Positions 9,078 through 18,587 of a stretch of 64,000 bases of DNA are shown here, piece after piece. The stretch covers positions 62,001 through 126,000 of the forward strand of contig NZ_WHPF01000004.1 of the NCBI RefSeq assembly GCF_013106755.1, given 5' to 3'. How positions within the stretch are numbered: position 1 is the first letter of the stretch; each line of letters begins with the position of its first letter. Origin of the DNA: Limnovirga soli. GTDB taxonomy: Bacteria; Bacteroidota; Bacteroidia; Chitinophagales; Chitinophagaceae. The translations under genes and the position numbers were made by a program. The notes beneath the pieces were generated by a model, which saw only the letters and a program-made list of their open reading frames with translations, did no database searches and was not told the origin of the DNA.

Positions 9078-10985
9078 ATGAGCAGTATGGTAGACTCCTT
9101 TGAAAAAATTCCATGCGAAATTTTTGGAAACAGTAAAGAAGGCTCCCGTTATGTAGCCCGGGAAATTGCTGATTTAATTAAACAGAAACAGGCGCAAGGC
9201 CAAAAATGTGTACTGGGTTTAGCCACAGGCTCAACACCCATAACCATGTATGCCGAGCTGGTACGCCTGCACAAGGAAGAAGGCCTTAGCTTTAGCAATG
9301 TAGTAACTTTTAATCTGGATGAGTATTACCCGCTGCAGAAAGATGCATTTCAGAGTTACTGGAGTTTTATGCATCGCCATTTATTTAATCATGTAGATAT
9401 TGATGCTGCAAATATTCATATACCCAATGGTAGCTTACCTAAAAGCGAAGTAAAGAACCATTGCCTGCAATACGAGCAAATGATTGCCGATGCCGGTGGT
9501 ATTGATTTGCAGGTATTGGGTATTGGTAATAACGGCCATATTGGCTTTAACGAACCAGGTGCCAGCATTTTCTCGAAAACAAGGTTAATTAACCTTGAAA
9601 ACAGCACCCGTATTGCCAATGCACGTGACTTTCAAAATATTGCCCGGGTACCAAGGCTGGCATTAACAATGGGAATTAGCACCATTATGAATGCCAAGCG
9701 CGTAATTCTAATGGCCTGGGGCTTAAAAGCACCCATTGTAGCCAAATCGGTTGAAGGCCATGTAACTGACCAGGTGCCTGCCAGCATTTTGCAGCAACAT
9801 AATAGCTGCACTTTTGTATTAGACGAATTATCGGCAGCAGAGCTTACCAGGTTTAAATCGCCATGGTTAACTGGCGAGATAGACTGGACACCTTCTATGA
9901 CAAAAAGAGCGGTGGTAAATATGGCGCTGAAACTGGGCAAACCTGTATTAAGTTTAAGTGCACATGATTACAATGAAAATGGATTAGGCGAGTTGTTGGT
10001 AGAAAAGGGCGATGCCTATGAGGTAAACCTGCAGGTGTTTTATTTATTAAGAGATAGTATTACAGGCTGGCCTGGTGGCAAAAAAGAATTTAACCTGCCA
10101 ACACACCCTGAGCGTAGCGAACCTTATCCAAAAACCTGTGTAATATTTTCTCCACATCCGGATGATGATATTATTAGCATGGGGGGCACTTTTATGCGAC
10201 TGCACGATCAGGGGCACGATGTGCATGTAGCCTATCAAACCAGTGGTAATATTGCCGTAACAGATGAATTTGTAACACGTTTTCTTGACTTTGCTGTGGG
10301 ATTTGAAGACATGTTTCATATGGATAATAAGCAAAGTCAGCAAATACTTGCTGATGCACAAAAATTCCTATCTACCAAACAGGCCAATCAAATCGATACT
10401 GCTGAAATCAGGGCCATTAAAGGATTAATAAGAAGATGCGAAGCCAAAGCAACCTGCAAATATGTGGGCCTGCCAGAAGGTAACTGGCATTTTCAAAACC
10501 TGCCTTTTTACGAAACCGGCACCATTGAGAAAAAACCAATGGGAGAGGAGGATGTTGTGATTACCATGGCTTTACTGCGCAAATTAAAGCCGCATCAGGT
10601 GTATTGTGCAGGCGATTTAGCAGACCCACATGGTACGCATAAAGTTTGCCTGGATGTAGTATTTGAAAGCCTGAAACGCATAAAAGCCGAAGGGGATGAA
10701 TGGGTAAAAGATTGCTGGGTTTGGCTGTATAAAGGCGCCTGGCAGGAATGGGATATTGATGCTATTGAAATGGCAATTCCCATGAGCCCCGATCAGGTAG
10801 TTAAAAAACGCTTTGGAATATTTATTCACCAAAGCCAAAAAGATGCTGTACCCTTTCAGGGAAGTGATAGCAGGGAGTTTTGGCAAAGGGCAGAAGAAAG
10901 AAATGCTGCAACAGCCAATGCCTATGCTGCCTTGGGTATGACAAAATATGCCGCCATGGAGGCATTTGTAAGGTGGCATTTTTAA
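9078..10985 (+). CDS. nagB: Glucosamine-6-phosphate deaminase with C-terminal PIG-L-like domain
   Basis: Deaminates glucosamine 6-phosphate to fructose 6-phosphate and ammonia, feeding amino sugars into glycolysis. Residues about 1-270 are the NagB domain: LGLATGSTP, FNLDEYYPL, and LGIGNNGHIGFNEPG with the conserved His and Glu (the position of E. coli Asp141 is Asn here). Residues about 350-635 form a second, LmbE/PIG-L deacetylase-like domain with the zinc motif HPDDD (360-364) and DPHGTH. This 635-residue two-domain layout is known from Bacteroidota. The PIG-L half could deacetylate a GlcNAc derivative, but its substrate is unproven. Confidence 0.93.
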   Translation: MSSMVDSFEKIPCEIFGNSKEGSRYVAREIADLIKQKQAQGQKCVLGLATGSTPITMYAELVRLHKEEGLSFSNVVTFNLDEYYPLQKDAFQSYWSFMHRHLFNHVDIDAANIHIPNGSLPKSEVKNHCLQYEQMIADAGGIDLQVLGIGNNGHIGFNEPGASIFSKTRLINLENSTRIANARDFQNIARVPRLALTMGISTIMNAKRVILMAWGLKAPIVAKSVEGHVTDQVPASILQQHNSCTFVLDELSAAELTRFKSPWLTGEIDWTPSMTKRAVVNMALKLGKPVLSLSAHDYNENGLGELLVEKGDAYEVNLQVFYLLRDSITGWPGGKKEFNLPTHPERSEPYPKTCVIFSPHPDDDIISMGGTFMRLHDQGHDVHVAYQTSGNIAVTDEFVTRFLDFAVGFEDMFHMDNKQSQQILADAQKFLSTKQANQIDTAEIRAIKGLIRRCEAKATCKYVGLPEGNWHFQNLPFYETGTIEKKPMGEEDVVITMALLRKLKPHQVYCAGDLADPHGTHKVCLDVVFESLKRIKAEGDEWVKDCWVWLYKGAWQEWDIDAIEMAIPMSPDQVVKKRFGIFIHQSQKDAVPFQGSDSREFWQRAEERNAATANAYAALGMTKYAAMEAFVRWHF

Positions 10986-11009
10986 TTGAATAAATTTTAG
11001 GGTAGAATT

Positions 11010-11039
11010 TTTGATTCTCAGTTTAAGCTCCTATATTTG
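11010..11039 (+). promoter_or_regulatory. Promoter of the tRNA-Arg gene
   Basis: TTTG (11010-11013) and a consensus TATATTTG (11032-11039), 18 nt apart, match the Bacteroidota primary promoter. It lies 40 bp before the tRNA. Confidence 0.6.
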
Positions 11040-12672
11040 CAGCCCGAATTAAGGCATAGATGCCTAAAACGGGTTGTATGGCTGCGTAGCTCAACTGAAT
11101 AGAGCATCTCACTACGGATGAGAAGGTTTTAGGTTTGAATCCTAACGCGGTCACCACATAGGAAGGAGCAGCATTTTTGCTGCTCTTTTCATTTTTGGAA
11201 TCGCTGAAACCCTTACCAGCATTGCAAAGCAGCGTTAGCAATTCACTCTCTTTTACGGTTTGAAACTCATTATTTACAAATACCAGTTTTTCTGGGAACA
11301 TCAAACCAAGCATTTTCTGTTTATTATCCAACGATGCGGTAGAATAATAATAATTTAGGTTGCTCATAAGTGAAATATTGTATTTTACATATTCCTTAAA
11401 CCCACTGTCAGTACTTTTTAACTCCAGAATCCTGCTTTTATAATTTGCACAAATCATAGCGTTATTTTCCTTCATTCTATTATAAGCAAATTTGTCTAGG
11501 TCCCCTTTTACAAGTGACCGGGCGGCATCGTCCATAAATTTTGTCTCTTCTGTTAATTTGGCTTCTAATTTCTTTATTTCTGCATCCCTATCCCCCTCAT
11601 TTGTTTTAAATACGTCTTCAATTACTGCTAAATACAAGGCCCCAACTTCTGATTTAAAGGAAATATCTGACAGCCATTTGAAAAAATTTTCATGTAAATC
11701 ATTGCTCTTAAATCGCTCATTACAACCTTTTGTGCAGTGATAGTAATAGTAAGTGCCGCCATTTCCTTTAGAACTGCTACCCGTTAAATTTTTGCCGCAT
11801 TTAGAACAAACCATAAACCCCCTCATGGGGTATTCATCCTTTATTCGTGCATGTTTTGTGGTAATCTTCTTTTTGCCTGCCAGCACATCCTGAACCTCAT
11901 AAAACAATTCTTCAGTTATGATTGGTTCATGTATTCCAAGAACGATTTCTTCGGGTTCATCGCCATAAGCTTTAATTCTTAATTTGCCACAGTAAATAGG
12001 GTTTCTTAAGAGTAGCCAAAATTGGTTTCGGCTAATCTTTAAGCCCATTTTATATAATTCCTTTCTTAGAACTTCTATTTGATAAATTCCAGTAGCAAAT
12101 AATTCAAAAGCCTTTTTAACTAATGGCGCTGTTTCACTATTATGAGTAAGTAAAGGCCGGTCAGAAGCATCTTTACTATTCTTAAAACCAATCGGGGCAA
12201 TACCTAAATACCTACCCTGTTTCATGTTCTTGCGCATGCCATTGGAGGTATTCATAGACCTTCTGTCGTTTTCTATTTCAGGGATGGTTAAATAGAACGA
12301 TAAAAGCATTTTTTGTTCAGGTATTTTAAAATCAATTGGCTGTTCAATAGCATTAATCTCAACACCAAGTTTAATAAGCGTCTTAATCATTTGATAAGCC
12401 TCTGGAGCATTTCGACTAAACCTATCCCAACGTAATACCAATATCTTTGAAACAAGCCCCTTATTGGCTTTAAGGAGGATAAGTATTTTGTTCCATTCTG
12501 GCCGGTTGTCAAAACTTTTTGCGCTAAAATCCTCTGCATAATACTTTACAACATTATAACCAGTCAATTCGCAGTATTGATGTAGCCTATCCTTTTGAAA
12601 AGGGATGCTTGAGCCTTTTTCCGCCTGTTCATCAGTGCTAACCCGAGCGTATAGCAGTACGTTTGCCATCAC
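11023..12672 (-). CDS. Large serine recombinase (island integrase)
   Basis: A 549-residue site-specific recombinase. The N-terminal resolvase domain has YARVSTDEQ with the nucleophilic Ser12, then the recombinase domain (about residues 150-260), a zinc ribbon (CSKCGKNL ... CTKGC at about 285-320) and a C-terminal coiled coil. The start is one of two adjacent ATGs. The last about 45 residues (VVRCSIQLSYAAIQP and around) are the antisense of tRNA-Arg, so the integrase borrows its C-terminus from the tRNA it abuts. This implies integration of the element at the tRNA. A 58-residue small gene overlaps its start. Confidence 0.9.
   Translation of the reverse strand: MMANVLLYARVSTDEQAEKGSSIPFQKDRLHQYCELTGYNVVKYYAEDFSAKSFDNRPEWNKILILLKANKGLVSKILVLRWDRFSRNAPEAYQMIKTLIKLGVEINAIEQPIDFKIPEQKMLLSFYLTIPEIENDRRSMNTSNGMRKNMKQGRYLGIAPIGFKNSKDASDRPLLTHNSETAPLVKKAFELFATGIYQIEVLRKELYKMGLKISRNQFWLLLRNPIYCGKLRIKAYGDEPEEIVLGIHEPIITEELFYEVQDVLAGKKKITTKHARIKDEYPMRGFMVCSKCGKNLTGSSSKGNGGTYYYYHCTKGCNERFKSNDLHENFFKWLSDISFKSEVGALYLAVIEDVFKTNEGDRDAEIKKLEAKLTEETKFMDDAARSLVKGDLDKFAYNRMKENNAMICANYKSRILELKSTDSGFKEYVKYNISLMSNLNYYYSTASLDNKQKMLGLMFPEKLVFVNNEFQTVKESELLTLLCNAGKGFSDSKNEKSSKNAAPSYVVTALGFKPKTFSSVVRCSIQLSYAAIQPVLGIYALIRAANIGA
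11080..11156 (+). tRNA. tRNA-Arg (anticodon ACG)
   Basis: A 77-nt cloverleaf. The acceptor arms GGCTGCG / CGCGGTC pair with two G-U wobbles, then discriminator A and an encoded CCA. The D arm is AGCTC...GAGC. The anticodon stem TCTCA/TGAGA encloses loop CTACGGA, giving ACG (A34 normally deaminated to inosine). The T arm TTAGG/CCTAA encloses TTTGAAT. The serine recombinase on the opposite strand reads through the entire tRNA, which points to this gene as an integration site. Confidence 0.93.
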
Positions 12673-12814
12673 TTTTATTTTTGAGATTATTAAAAAGTTG
12701 ATATTCCAAATTAGCCAGCTTATACAGCTGATGTCTGATTTGTTTTATATCATCATCACTATGATTCTTACCTGTTGATTGTAAAAGTTTTTTACATTGT
12801 TCAATTGAAAGCAT
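12638..12814 (-). CDS. Small protein preceding the serine recombinase
   Basis: A 58-residue frame beginning MLSIEQCKKLLQSTGK and ending ...KRTAIRSG, overlapping the recombinase start by 35 bp in another frame. It is mostly alpha-helical and charged, with a 'DDDIKQIRHQLYKLANLEYQ' segment. I recall similar small proteins in front of Bacteroidota recombinases, but this needs a search. Close coupling suggests co-expression and perhaps a directionality or regulatory role (inference). Confidence 0.55.
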   Translation of the reverse strand: MLSIEQCKKLLQSTGKNHSDDDIKQIRHQLYKLANLEYQLFNNLKNKSDGKRTAIRSG

Positions 12815-12888
12815 TTTTTAAATAAGCGCCTTCTTCTGTTTTTTGCAGTAAGTATAGCCGTTCGTAATAGTTATTCATTTTTTGAATT

Positions 12889-13686
12889 TTAATTGTTATG
12901 GAAAACCTTTTGATACATGCGTTTAATAAAAGCATCTTTTCCCTTCTGTCTTTTTATAATTACAGTTTGGTCGCTTTTTTCATTCATTATTTGTATATAC
13001 TTTTTCTCATTGAGTGGCACATGTTCGCAAAACTCTGCTGAGTGAATATCACCATTCTTTGTTTTAATTGTAACCTCTGTTAAGTGCCTGTTTGTATGTA
13101 TGGCATTAAGTAGCTCTTTTTCCTGAGCCGAAACTGTAATGTTGTTAGGCAAGTTGTTACTCAAATCGAAGTCAGGTAAGGCTTTCTTTAATATTTTGTG
13201 TAGCCGGATGTTGATGTAAAAGTCTTCTTCGTCGCAATTGTAAAATGTTTCCATTTTCTCACAACTTATTATTTTGCCATTGCCAGTTTTGGTAACCATT
13301 AAACATACTGGTAGCTTGTTTTGCAGGCAATAATGTAAACAATATTCCAATAGGGCTAAATTGGTATTGTATTGTTCATCTATGGCAGATAAAAGCATTT
13401 CTGTTTTCTCTATTTCGTTATCAGAATATCCACAATCCTTTAAGTAAATTACTATGCTACACCAAACCACTTGCAAAGGAGTAAGAAACAACGCGTCTGT
13501 AAGAGTTGACTTATCAACATTAAATGCTGGAAATCTATTATTTTCAATCATTATAAAATTTGCAGTATGTAGTTGCTTTTGTGTTTTTGTTTCTGATTTA
13601 AAGTATTCCTCAATTTGCTTTTCAAAAGAAGGTAATACAACTTCTATTGTTTGTCCGGTTGGTTGAATAGTAAAAATTTTGCTCAT
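12889..13686 (-). CDS. Hypothetical island protein
   Basis: A 265-residue soluble protein beginning MSKIFTIQPTGQTIEV, not recognised. It has no signal peptide. Two segments stand out: a helical Cys-containing middle (LLEYCLHYCLQNKLPVCLM) and a basic C-terminus (IIKRQKGKDAFIKRMYQKVF). It is the first gene of a minus-strand unit with the 58-residue gene and recombinase, 74 bp ahead of the small gene. Upstream, CTACCTTT (13713-13720) and AAAGGTAG (13735-13742) form an 8-bp inverted repeat that could be an operator. Confidence 0.6.
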   Translation of the reverse strand: MSKIFTIQPTGQTIEVVLPSFEKQIEEYFKSETKTQKQLHTANFIMIENNRFPAFNVDKSTLTDALFLTPLQVVWCSIVIYLKDCGYSDNEIEKTEMLLSAIDEQYNTNLALLEYCLHYCLQNKLPVCLMVTKTGNGKIISCEKMETFYNCDEEDFYINIRLHKILKKALPDFDLSNNLPNNITVSAQEKELLNAIHTNRHLTEVTIKTKNGDIHSAEFCEHVPLNEKKYIQIMNEKSDQTVIIKRQKGKDAFIKRMYQKVFHNN

Positions 13687-13817
13687 TGTATATACATTTA
13701 TCTCTTTCTTTACTACCTTTGACAGTATAAACGAAAAGGTAGTTTTACATTATTTAATTAACCTTTAACAGGTTTTATTTAAGGTCGTTAAAAAGGCTCA
13801 AGCTGAATCAAACTTCC

Positions 13818-13843
13818 AATAATCACCTTTCATGGTGATTATT
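13818..13843. other. Perfect 10-bp inverted repeat
   Basis: AATAATCACC and GGTGATTATT around a TTTCAT hexamer, between two minus-strand genes. There is no T-tract on either strand, so an operator or recombination-related dyad fits better than a terminator. Confidence 0.5.
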
Positions 13844-13930
13844 ACATGTTAAACTAACCGCCTTTTGTTTTAATCAATTAAACCATTTGCAAACAAGTTG
13901 TAGGAGACCTATTGCAGATGGTTTTTTAAT

Positions 13931-14452
13931 TTACCAGGATAGTTTCTTATCCCAATCTGGCACGTGTTCATTTTTTAATTCGCCATCCACAAACCAAAGC
14001 GGGTGACCATAATAATATCCCTTCATTTTAAACTCTTTAGGTTTATAAGCCGTAATCAGGTTGTTTTTTACCATAGTTGATACAATATTGGAAATAGCAG
14101 CATGTAATTTTTCAGTGGTATATGCTGGTTCATATTCCTTTATTCCATCTACTATTTGTGAAATTGTAACTACTGTATTCTTGTATTTCATAAAGGCTTT
14201 TATCTTATCCTGCCAGGTTTTGTCCTTTGGATAACTAAAACTCGTGATACTTTCAGCACTATTCTGATTTTTAATTATAGATAAATCTGGTGCTCCCAAT
14301 TGAGTAAACGCCTCTATACCTATTTTTATCTTTTGAATTGAAATGTCCCTTATTTCCTTTTCTATAAGGGCATTCTTTTCTTCTTCCAGTAATTTAGCTA
14401 GTCTTAATTTTAGTTCTTTGAGTATCTGGCTGTCGGAGATTTGGTCAGACAT
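13931..14452 (-). CDS. Hypothetical protein, coiled coil plus possible winged helix
   Basis: 173 residues when started at MSDQISDSQI; 22 codons upstream encode an implausible Phe/Tyr-rich lead, so I prefer this inner ATG (14450-14452). Residues about 8-50 are a charged helix or coiled coil. Residues about 85-150 (WQDKIKAFMKYKNTVVTISQ ... AAISNIVSTMVKNNLI) look like a helix-turn-helix or winged helix, followed by a Tyr/Trp-rich tail. A regulator of the island is possible, but this is inferred from secondary-structure appearance only. Confidence 0.5.
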   Translation of the reverse strand: MSDQISDSQILKELKLRLAKLLEEEKNALIEKEIRDISIQKIKIGIEAFTQLGAPDLSIIKNQNSAESITSFSYPKDKTWQDKIKAFMKYKNTVVTISQIVDGIKEYEPAYTTEKLHAAISNIVSTMVKNNLITAYKPKEFKMKGYYYGHPLWFVDGELKNEHVPDWDKKLSW

Positions 14453-14776
14453 ATTATTGCTATTTAAAGCAAAGGTAAAAGAAGTATATAAATTAAAATA
14501 AAAATAAGTTATAAACAAGTGAATAAGAAAAGTAACTTTTTTCCCTAAAAGAGAAATTTTTTTTATATAGGTATGACTACAATTAGGATTATTAATTCAC
14601 AGTAATAAAGCTCAAACTATTGAAAACAACCTTTGTAAAGCAAGAAAGGAGGGTTGGGCAGCCTTCCAAAAACCCTTTAACCAAAGATGTTTTTTAGCAC
14701 CAGGGTAATCCGCTTTTATACATCTTTTGCAGCTAATTTAATTTTTCAAAAGTGCTGGCTCAATAAAGCACCAACC

Positions 14777-14828
14777 GCACAAGAGTGCGACGCAAGTAAA
14801 GCTGAATAGCGACAATACTGCCAGGTAC
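14777..14828 (+). repeat. Bipartite interspersed element, copy 3
   Basis: GCACAAGA with GTGCGACGCAAGTAAAG (14777-14801), 18-nt spacer, then GCCAGGTAC (14820-14828). It is the only recognisable element in the 500-bp gap between the minus-strand island genes and hsdR, and sits about 125 bp before hsdR. Confidence 0.75.
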
Positions 14829-14953
14829 ATAATGATATTCCAATTATTCGCTAATATGCTGCGGGGTTTGCTTTGCAATCTGGTACCAGTAATTATTTAA
14901 ATGCAATGCATGGTGCATTTAAAATTGTTTTATATATTAGCTTATTACGTACC

Positions 14954-17731
14954 ATGAACCAGACCCCCGAACAATTTGCCCGTGACCTTATAGACTCCCA
15001 GTTATTGCGGAGTGGCTGGCTTATACAATCTAAACATCAAATTAATTTAAATGCCGCGTTAGGTGTTGTTATCAGAGAATACCAAACGGATATTGGTCCG
15101 GCTGATTATGTGCTGTTTGTAAATAAACAACCCGTTGGTATTATTGAAGCCAAAAGGGCAGAGGAGGGTTTGCATTTAACCATACATGAAGACCAAACCG
15201 AAGGCTACCGCACTGCTAAATTGAAATACCTGAACAACCAGCCACTGTTCTTTGGCTATGAAAGTACAGGAGATATTACGCGGTTCACCGATTTTCGTGA
15301 TCCCAAACCCAGAAGCAGGCCTGTTTTTACCTTTCATCGCCCGGAAACTTTGCTGGAATATTGCAAACAGGAAAAATCATTAAGAGCCAGATTGCAGGAT
15401 ATTCCGGCTTTACCAGAATTAGGTTTAAGGGATTGCCAAATACTTGCCATTAATAAACTGGAGCAATCGTTTAAAGATGCCCGGCCCAAAGCCTTAATAC
15501 AAATGGCCACCGGCTCTGGTAAAACCTTTACTGCCATTACATTTATATACCGCTTACTAAAATTTGCCAAGGCAAAACGCGTTTTGTTTTTGGTAGATAC
15601 AAAAAATTTGGGCGAACAGGCTGAACAGGAGTTTATGGCCTATGTGCCCAATGACGATAATAGAAAATTTACTGAATTATATGGTGTTACCAGGCTAAAA
15701 AGCAGTGCTATACCCACTGATAGCCAGGTGTATATCAGCACCATACAAAGAATGTATAGCATTTTAAAAGGCACAGAGCTGGATGAAAGCGCCGAAGAAA
15801 TGAACCCCAATGAATTTCAGCAAAGGGAACCGGCACCTGTAAGCTATAACGAAAAAGTACCAATAGAGTTTTTTGATTTTATTGTGATAGACGAATGCCA
15901 CCGCAGTATTTATAATTTGTGGAAACAGGTACTGGACTATTTTGATGTGTTTCAAATAGGTTTAACAGCCACACCAGATAACCGCACTTTTGGTTATTTT
16001 AACCAAAACCTGGTAAGTGATTATGGGTATGAAAAAGCGGTTATTGATGGGGTGCTTGTGCCTTATAATGTATTTACCATTGAAACAGAAATTACCAAAA
16101 ACGGCAGCATAATAAAAATGGGTGAAAAGGTAGATAAAAGAGAAAGACTCACCCGCCGTAAATTTTGGGAAAGTGTGGATGAAGACATTGAATATAGCGG
16201 CAATCAATTAGATAAAGACATTGTAAACAAAAGCCAGATACGCACCATTATAAGGGCCATAAAAGAAAACATGCCCGCCATGTTTAACGATCGTATTGCT
16301 ACAGATGGAAAATTTGAAGTGCCCAAAACATTAATCTTTGCCAAAACTGATTCTCACGCCGAAGACATTATTGAAATTGTAAGGGAAGAATTTGCCGAAG
16401 AAAATAAGTTCTGCAAAAAAATTACTTACAAAAGCGATGAAGATCCCAAAACTGTGCTCAGTCAGTTTCGCAACGACTATTATCCACGCATTGCGGTAAC
16501 GGTAGATATGATTGCTACCGGCACCGATATTCGTCCGCTGGAAATATTGGTATTTATGCGGGATGTAAAAAGCCGCAGCTATTACGAGCAAATGAAAGGC
16601 CGTGGCACCCGTACCTGCAGCCTGGAACAATTAAAAGCCACCGGCACACCATCTGCCAAATTTACCAAAGACCATTTTGTAATTATTGATGCCATTGGTG
16701 TGGAGAGCTCTCAAAAAACTGATAGCCGCCCATTAGAGAAAAAGCCCGGCATGAGCCTGAAAGACCTGTTGCAAAACCTAGCCATGGGCAATACGCAGGA
16801 AGACATTCTAAGCACATTGGCCAACCGCCTCATAAGGCTGGATAAACAGATCAACTCTGCCGAAAAAGCAAATTTTTCGGCCCAGGCCAATGGCCAAACC
16901 ATCAGCCACGTGGTAAAAGAATTATTAAATGCGTACGACCCTGATACGGTGGAAGATTTAAGGCGAAAAATAGAAGGTGAAAACAAAGGTGCATCTCCGC
17001 AGCAAATAGATGCACAATGTAGCATTCAGCATGCACAACTTATAGAGCAGGCCACTGCCGTTTTTAGCAATCCGGAATTGCGCAATTTTATTATAGACGT
17101 TCGCAAAAAATACGACCAGGTAATTGATGCCATTAACATAGACACCATAACCAATATAGGTTGGGTAAAAGATCAGGAAGCCGCTGCCAGCCTTACCATC
17201 AGCAATTTTACGGCATGGATACAGGCACACAAAGACAAGATAACCGCCCTGCAAATTTTTTATGGTCAGCCCTACCGCCGCAGGGAACTTACTTACAAAA
17301 TGATACGTGACCTGTACGAAAAATTAACCACCGAACAACCCCTGCTAAGTCCAATGCATGTGTGGCGGGCATACGAGCATTTGGGCCAGGCCAGTGGCAG
17401 TGCCAAAAACGAACTCACCGCATTGGTAAGTTTAATACGCAATATCACCGGCATTGATGGCGCACTTACGGGCTATGATAAAACGGTGGACAAAAATTTT
17501 CAGGACTGGGTATTTAAAAAACAGGCTGGTGCCGCCACCAAATTTACCGAAGAACAAATGCAATGGCTGCGCATGATAAAAGAATATGTGGCCGGCAGTT
17601 TTCATGTAGACAAAGAAGATTTTGAACTGGACCCCTTTAATAAGCAGGGCGGCCTGGGCAGGTTCTATCAATTGTTTAAAGAGGATTATGAGAAAATATT
17701 GGAAGAATTGAATGAGGTGCTGGCAGCGTAA
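14954..17731 (+). CDS. hsdR: Type I restriction enzyme R subunit
   Basis: The motor and nuclease subunit of a type I restriction-modification complex; it translocates and cuts DNA lacking the host methyl mark. I start at MNQTPEQFARDL (14954) because the 27 upstream codons do not resemble the family; this gives 925 residues. Seen: the nuclease site D51...E65-A-K67 (GPADYV / IIEAKR), Walker A ATGSGKT (185-191), the DECH box (313-316), helicase motif III LTATP, motif VI-like MKGRGTRTC, and a C-terminal EcoEI-R-like region. It is followed by a 227-residue protein, hsdS and, about 12.5 kb away, hsdM. Confidence 0.95.
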   Translation: MNQTPEQFARDLIDSQLLRSGWLIQSKHQINLNAALGVVIREYQTDIGPADYVLFVNKQPVGIIEAKRAEEGLHLTIHEDQTEGYRTAKLKYLNNQPLFFGYESTGDITRFTDFRDPKPRSRPVFTFHRPETLLEYCKQEKSLRARLQDIPALPELGLRDCQILAINKLEQSFKDARPKALIQMATGSGKTFTAITFIYRLLKFAKAKRVLFLVDTKNLGEQAEQEFMAYVPNDDNRKFTELYGVTRLKSSAIPTDSQVYISTIQRMYSILKGTELDESAEEMNPNEFQQREPAPVSYNEKVPIEFFDFIVIDECHRSIYNLWKQVLDYFDVFQIGLTATPDNRTFGYFNQNLVSDYGYEKAVIDGVLVPYNVFTIETEITKNGSIIKMGEKVDKRERLTRRKFWESVDEDIEYSGNQLDKDIVNKSQIRTIIRAIKENMPAMFNDRIATDGKFEVPKTLIFAKTDSHAEDIIEIVREEFAEENKFCKKITYKSDEDPKTVLSQFRNDYYPRIAVTVDMIATGTDIRPLEILVFMRDVKSRSYYEQMKGRGTRTCSLEQLKATGTPSAKFTKDHFVIIDAIGVESSQKTDSRPLEKKPGMSLKDLLQNLAMGNTQEDILSTLANRLIRLDKQINSAEKANFSAQANGQTISHVVKELLNAYDPDTVEDLRRKIEGENKGASPQQIDAQCSIQHAQLIEQATAVFSNPELRNFIIDVRKKYDQVIDAINIDTITNIGWVKDQEAAASLTISNFTAWIQAHKDKITALQIFYGQPYRRRELTYKMIRDLYEKLTTEQPLLSPMHVWRAYEHLGQASGSAKNELTALVSLIRNITGIDGALTGYDKTVDKNFQDWVFKKQAGAATKFTEEQMQWLRMIKEYVAGSFHVDKEDFELDPFNKQGGLGRFYQLFKEDYEKILEELNEVLAA

Positions 17732-17857
17732 TTATCTGAATGGCGATTGATGTAGTTACAGTGATATTTATGAATAAAACATAATAGAAATTAAATCACG
17801 GTAATTATGCAAATCAAAAAAATTATGGTTCAAACAATTTTATTACTATTAATCATC

Positions 17858-17875
17858 CTTGCGTCGCACTCTTGT
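17858..17875 (-). repeat. Bipartite interspersed element, partial copy
   Basis: Minus-strand ACAAGAGTGCGACGCAAG only; the second box is not evident. It lies in the 172-bp gap between hsdR and the next gene. Confidence 0.6.
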
Positions 17876-17903
17876 ACTGTATAACTAAATTGAAAAAATT
17901 AAT

Positions 17904-18587
17904 ATGAATTGGATAAGGAAAAATAAATGGACATTTTGGTGGTTACTATTTGGTGTATTTGTAATCATATTTATATTCTATATTATTGAACATATTTCAA
18001 GGAGCGATTTTAATAGCGCGTTGCTTCAATTTGGTTCAATCATTATCCCATTATTTGCTGCAATAATTATTATGCTTCAGAATAATGAGCAAATAGACAG
18101 ATCAACAAAAATTCAGTTAGATCATTTACAGAAATTAAATGATCGCGAAATCGAGGAACTGCAAAAGTTATTTCAGAAGCAGATTGATGTTCTGACTGAA
18201 AATACAAATAAACAAATTCTGGAGTTTAAAACAATGACAAATGAACAGATTAAGTCATTGCAAGAAAATACAAATAAGCAAATTTTAAGTTACACCGAAC
18301 AAACACAAAAAGTAATTGATGAGCTTTCAGATAATGCGATTTTGTTAGGTGAAATCTTAAAAAGGGAACTTGAAAAAGGAATACAACATGCAAATCAGCA
18401 AATTAAGGATGCTGAAAAAACACTTGAAGAATTAAAAGGGTTTATTCTTGGAAGGTCAGAGGAAGACAAAGCTCAACAGATAAAACAGCAAACATCATTT
18501 ATAACTTGGTGGAAGGGTTGGAGAGATAGGCTAAAGAGAAAACACAAAGCATTATTGGAAACATTTCAAGAAGACTTAAATGGATGA
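17904..18587 (+). CDS. Membrane-anchored coiled-coil protein in the hsd operon
   Basis: 227 residues: two membrane helices (about 11-29 and 40-60), then a long charged coiled coil (about 65-180) containing two near-identical 'ENTNKQIL' steps, and a basic tail with WWKGWRDRLKRKHK. Unknown function. Its stop overlaps the hsdS start by 8 bp, so translation is coupled to hsdS. Membrane proteins of this shape are not usual type I subunits. An accessory or tethering role for the restriction complex is possible but inferred. Confidence 0.65.
   Translation: MNWIRKNKWTFWWLLFGVFVIIFIFYIIEHISRSDFNSALLQFGSIIIPLFAAIIIMLQNNEQIDRSTKIQLDHLQKLNDREIEELQKLFQKQIDVLTENTNKQILEFKTMTNEQIKSLQENTNKQILSYTEQTQKVIDELSDNAILLGEILKRELEKGIQHANQQIKDAEKTLEELKGFILGRSEEDKAQQIKQQTSFITWWKGWRDRLKRKHKALLETFQEDLNG

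Noticed and set aside
11010..11160. Attachment-site direct repeat of the tRNA end inside the window
   Set aside because: I did not find a second copy of the tRNA 3' sequence by eye; without a search I make no claim about the far boundary.
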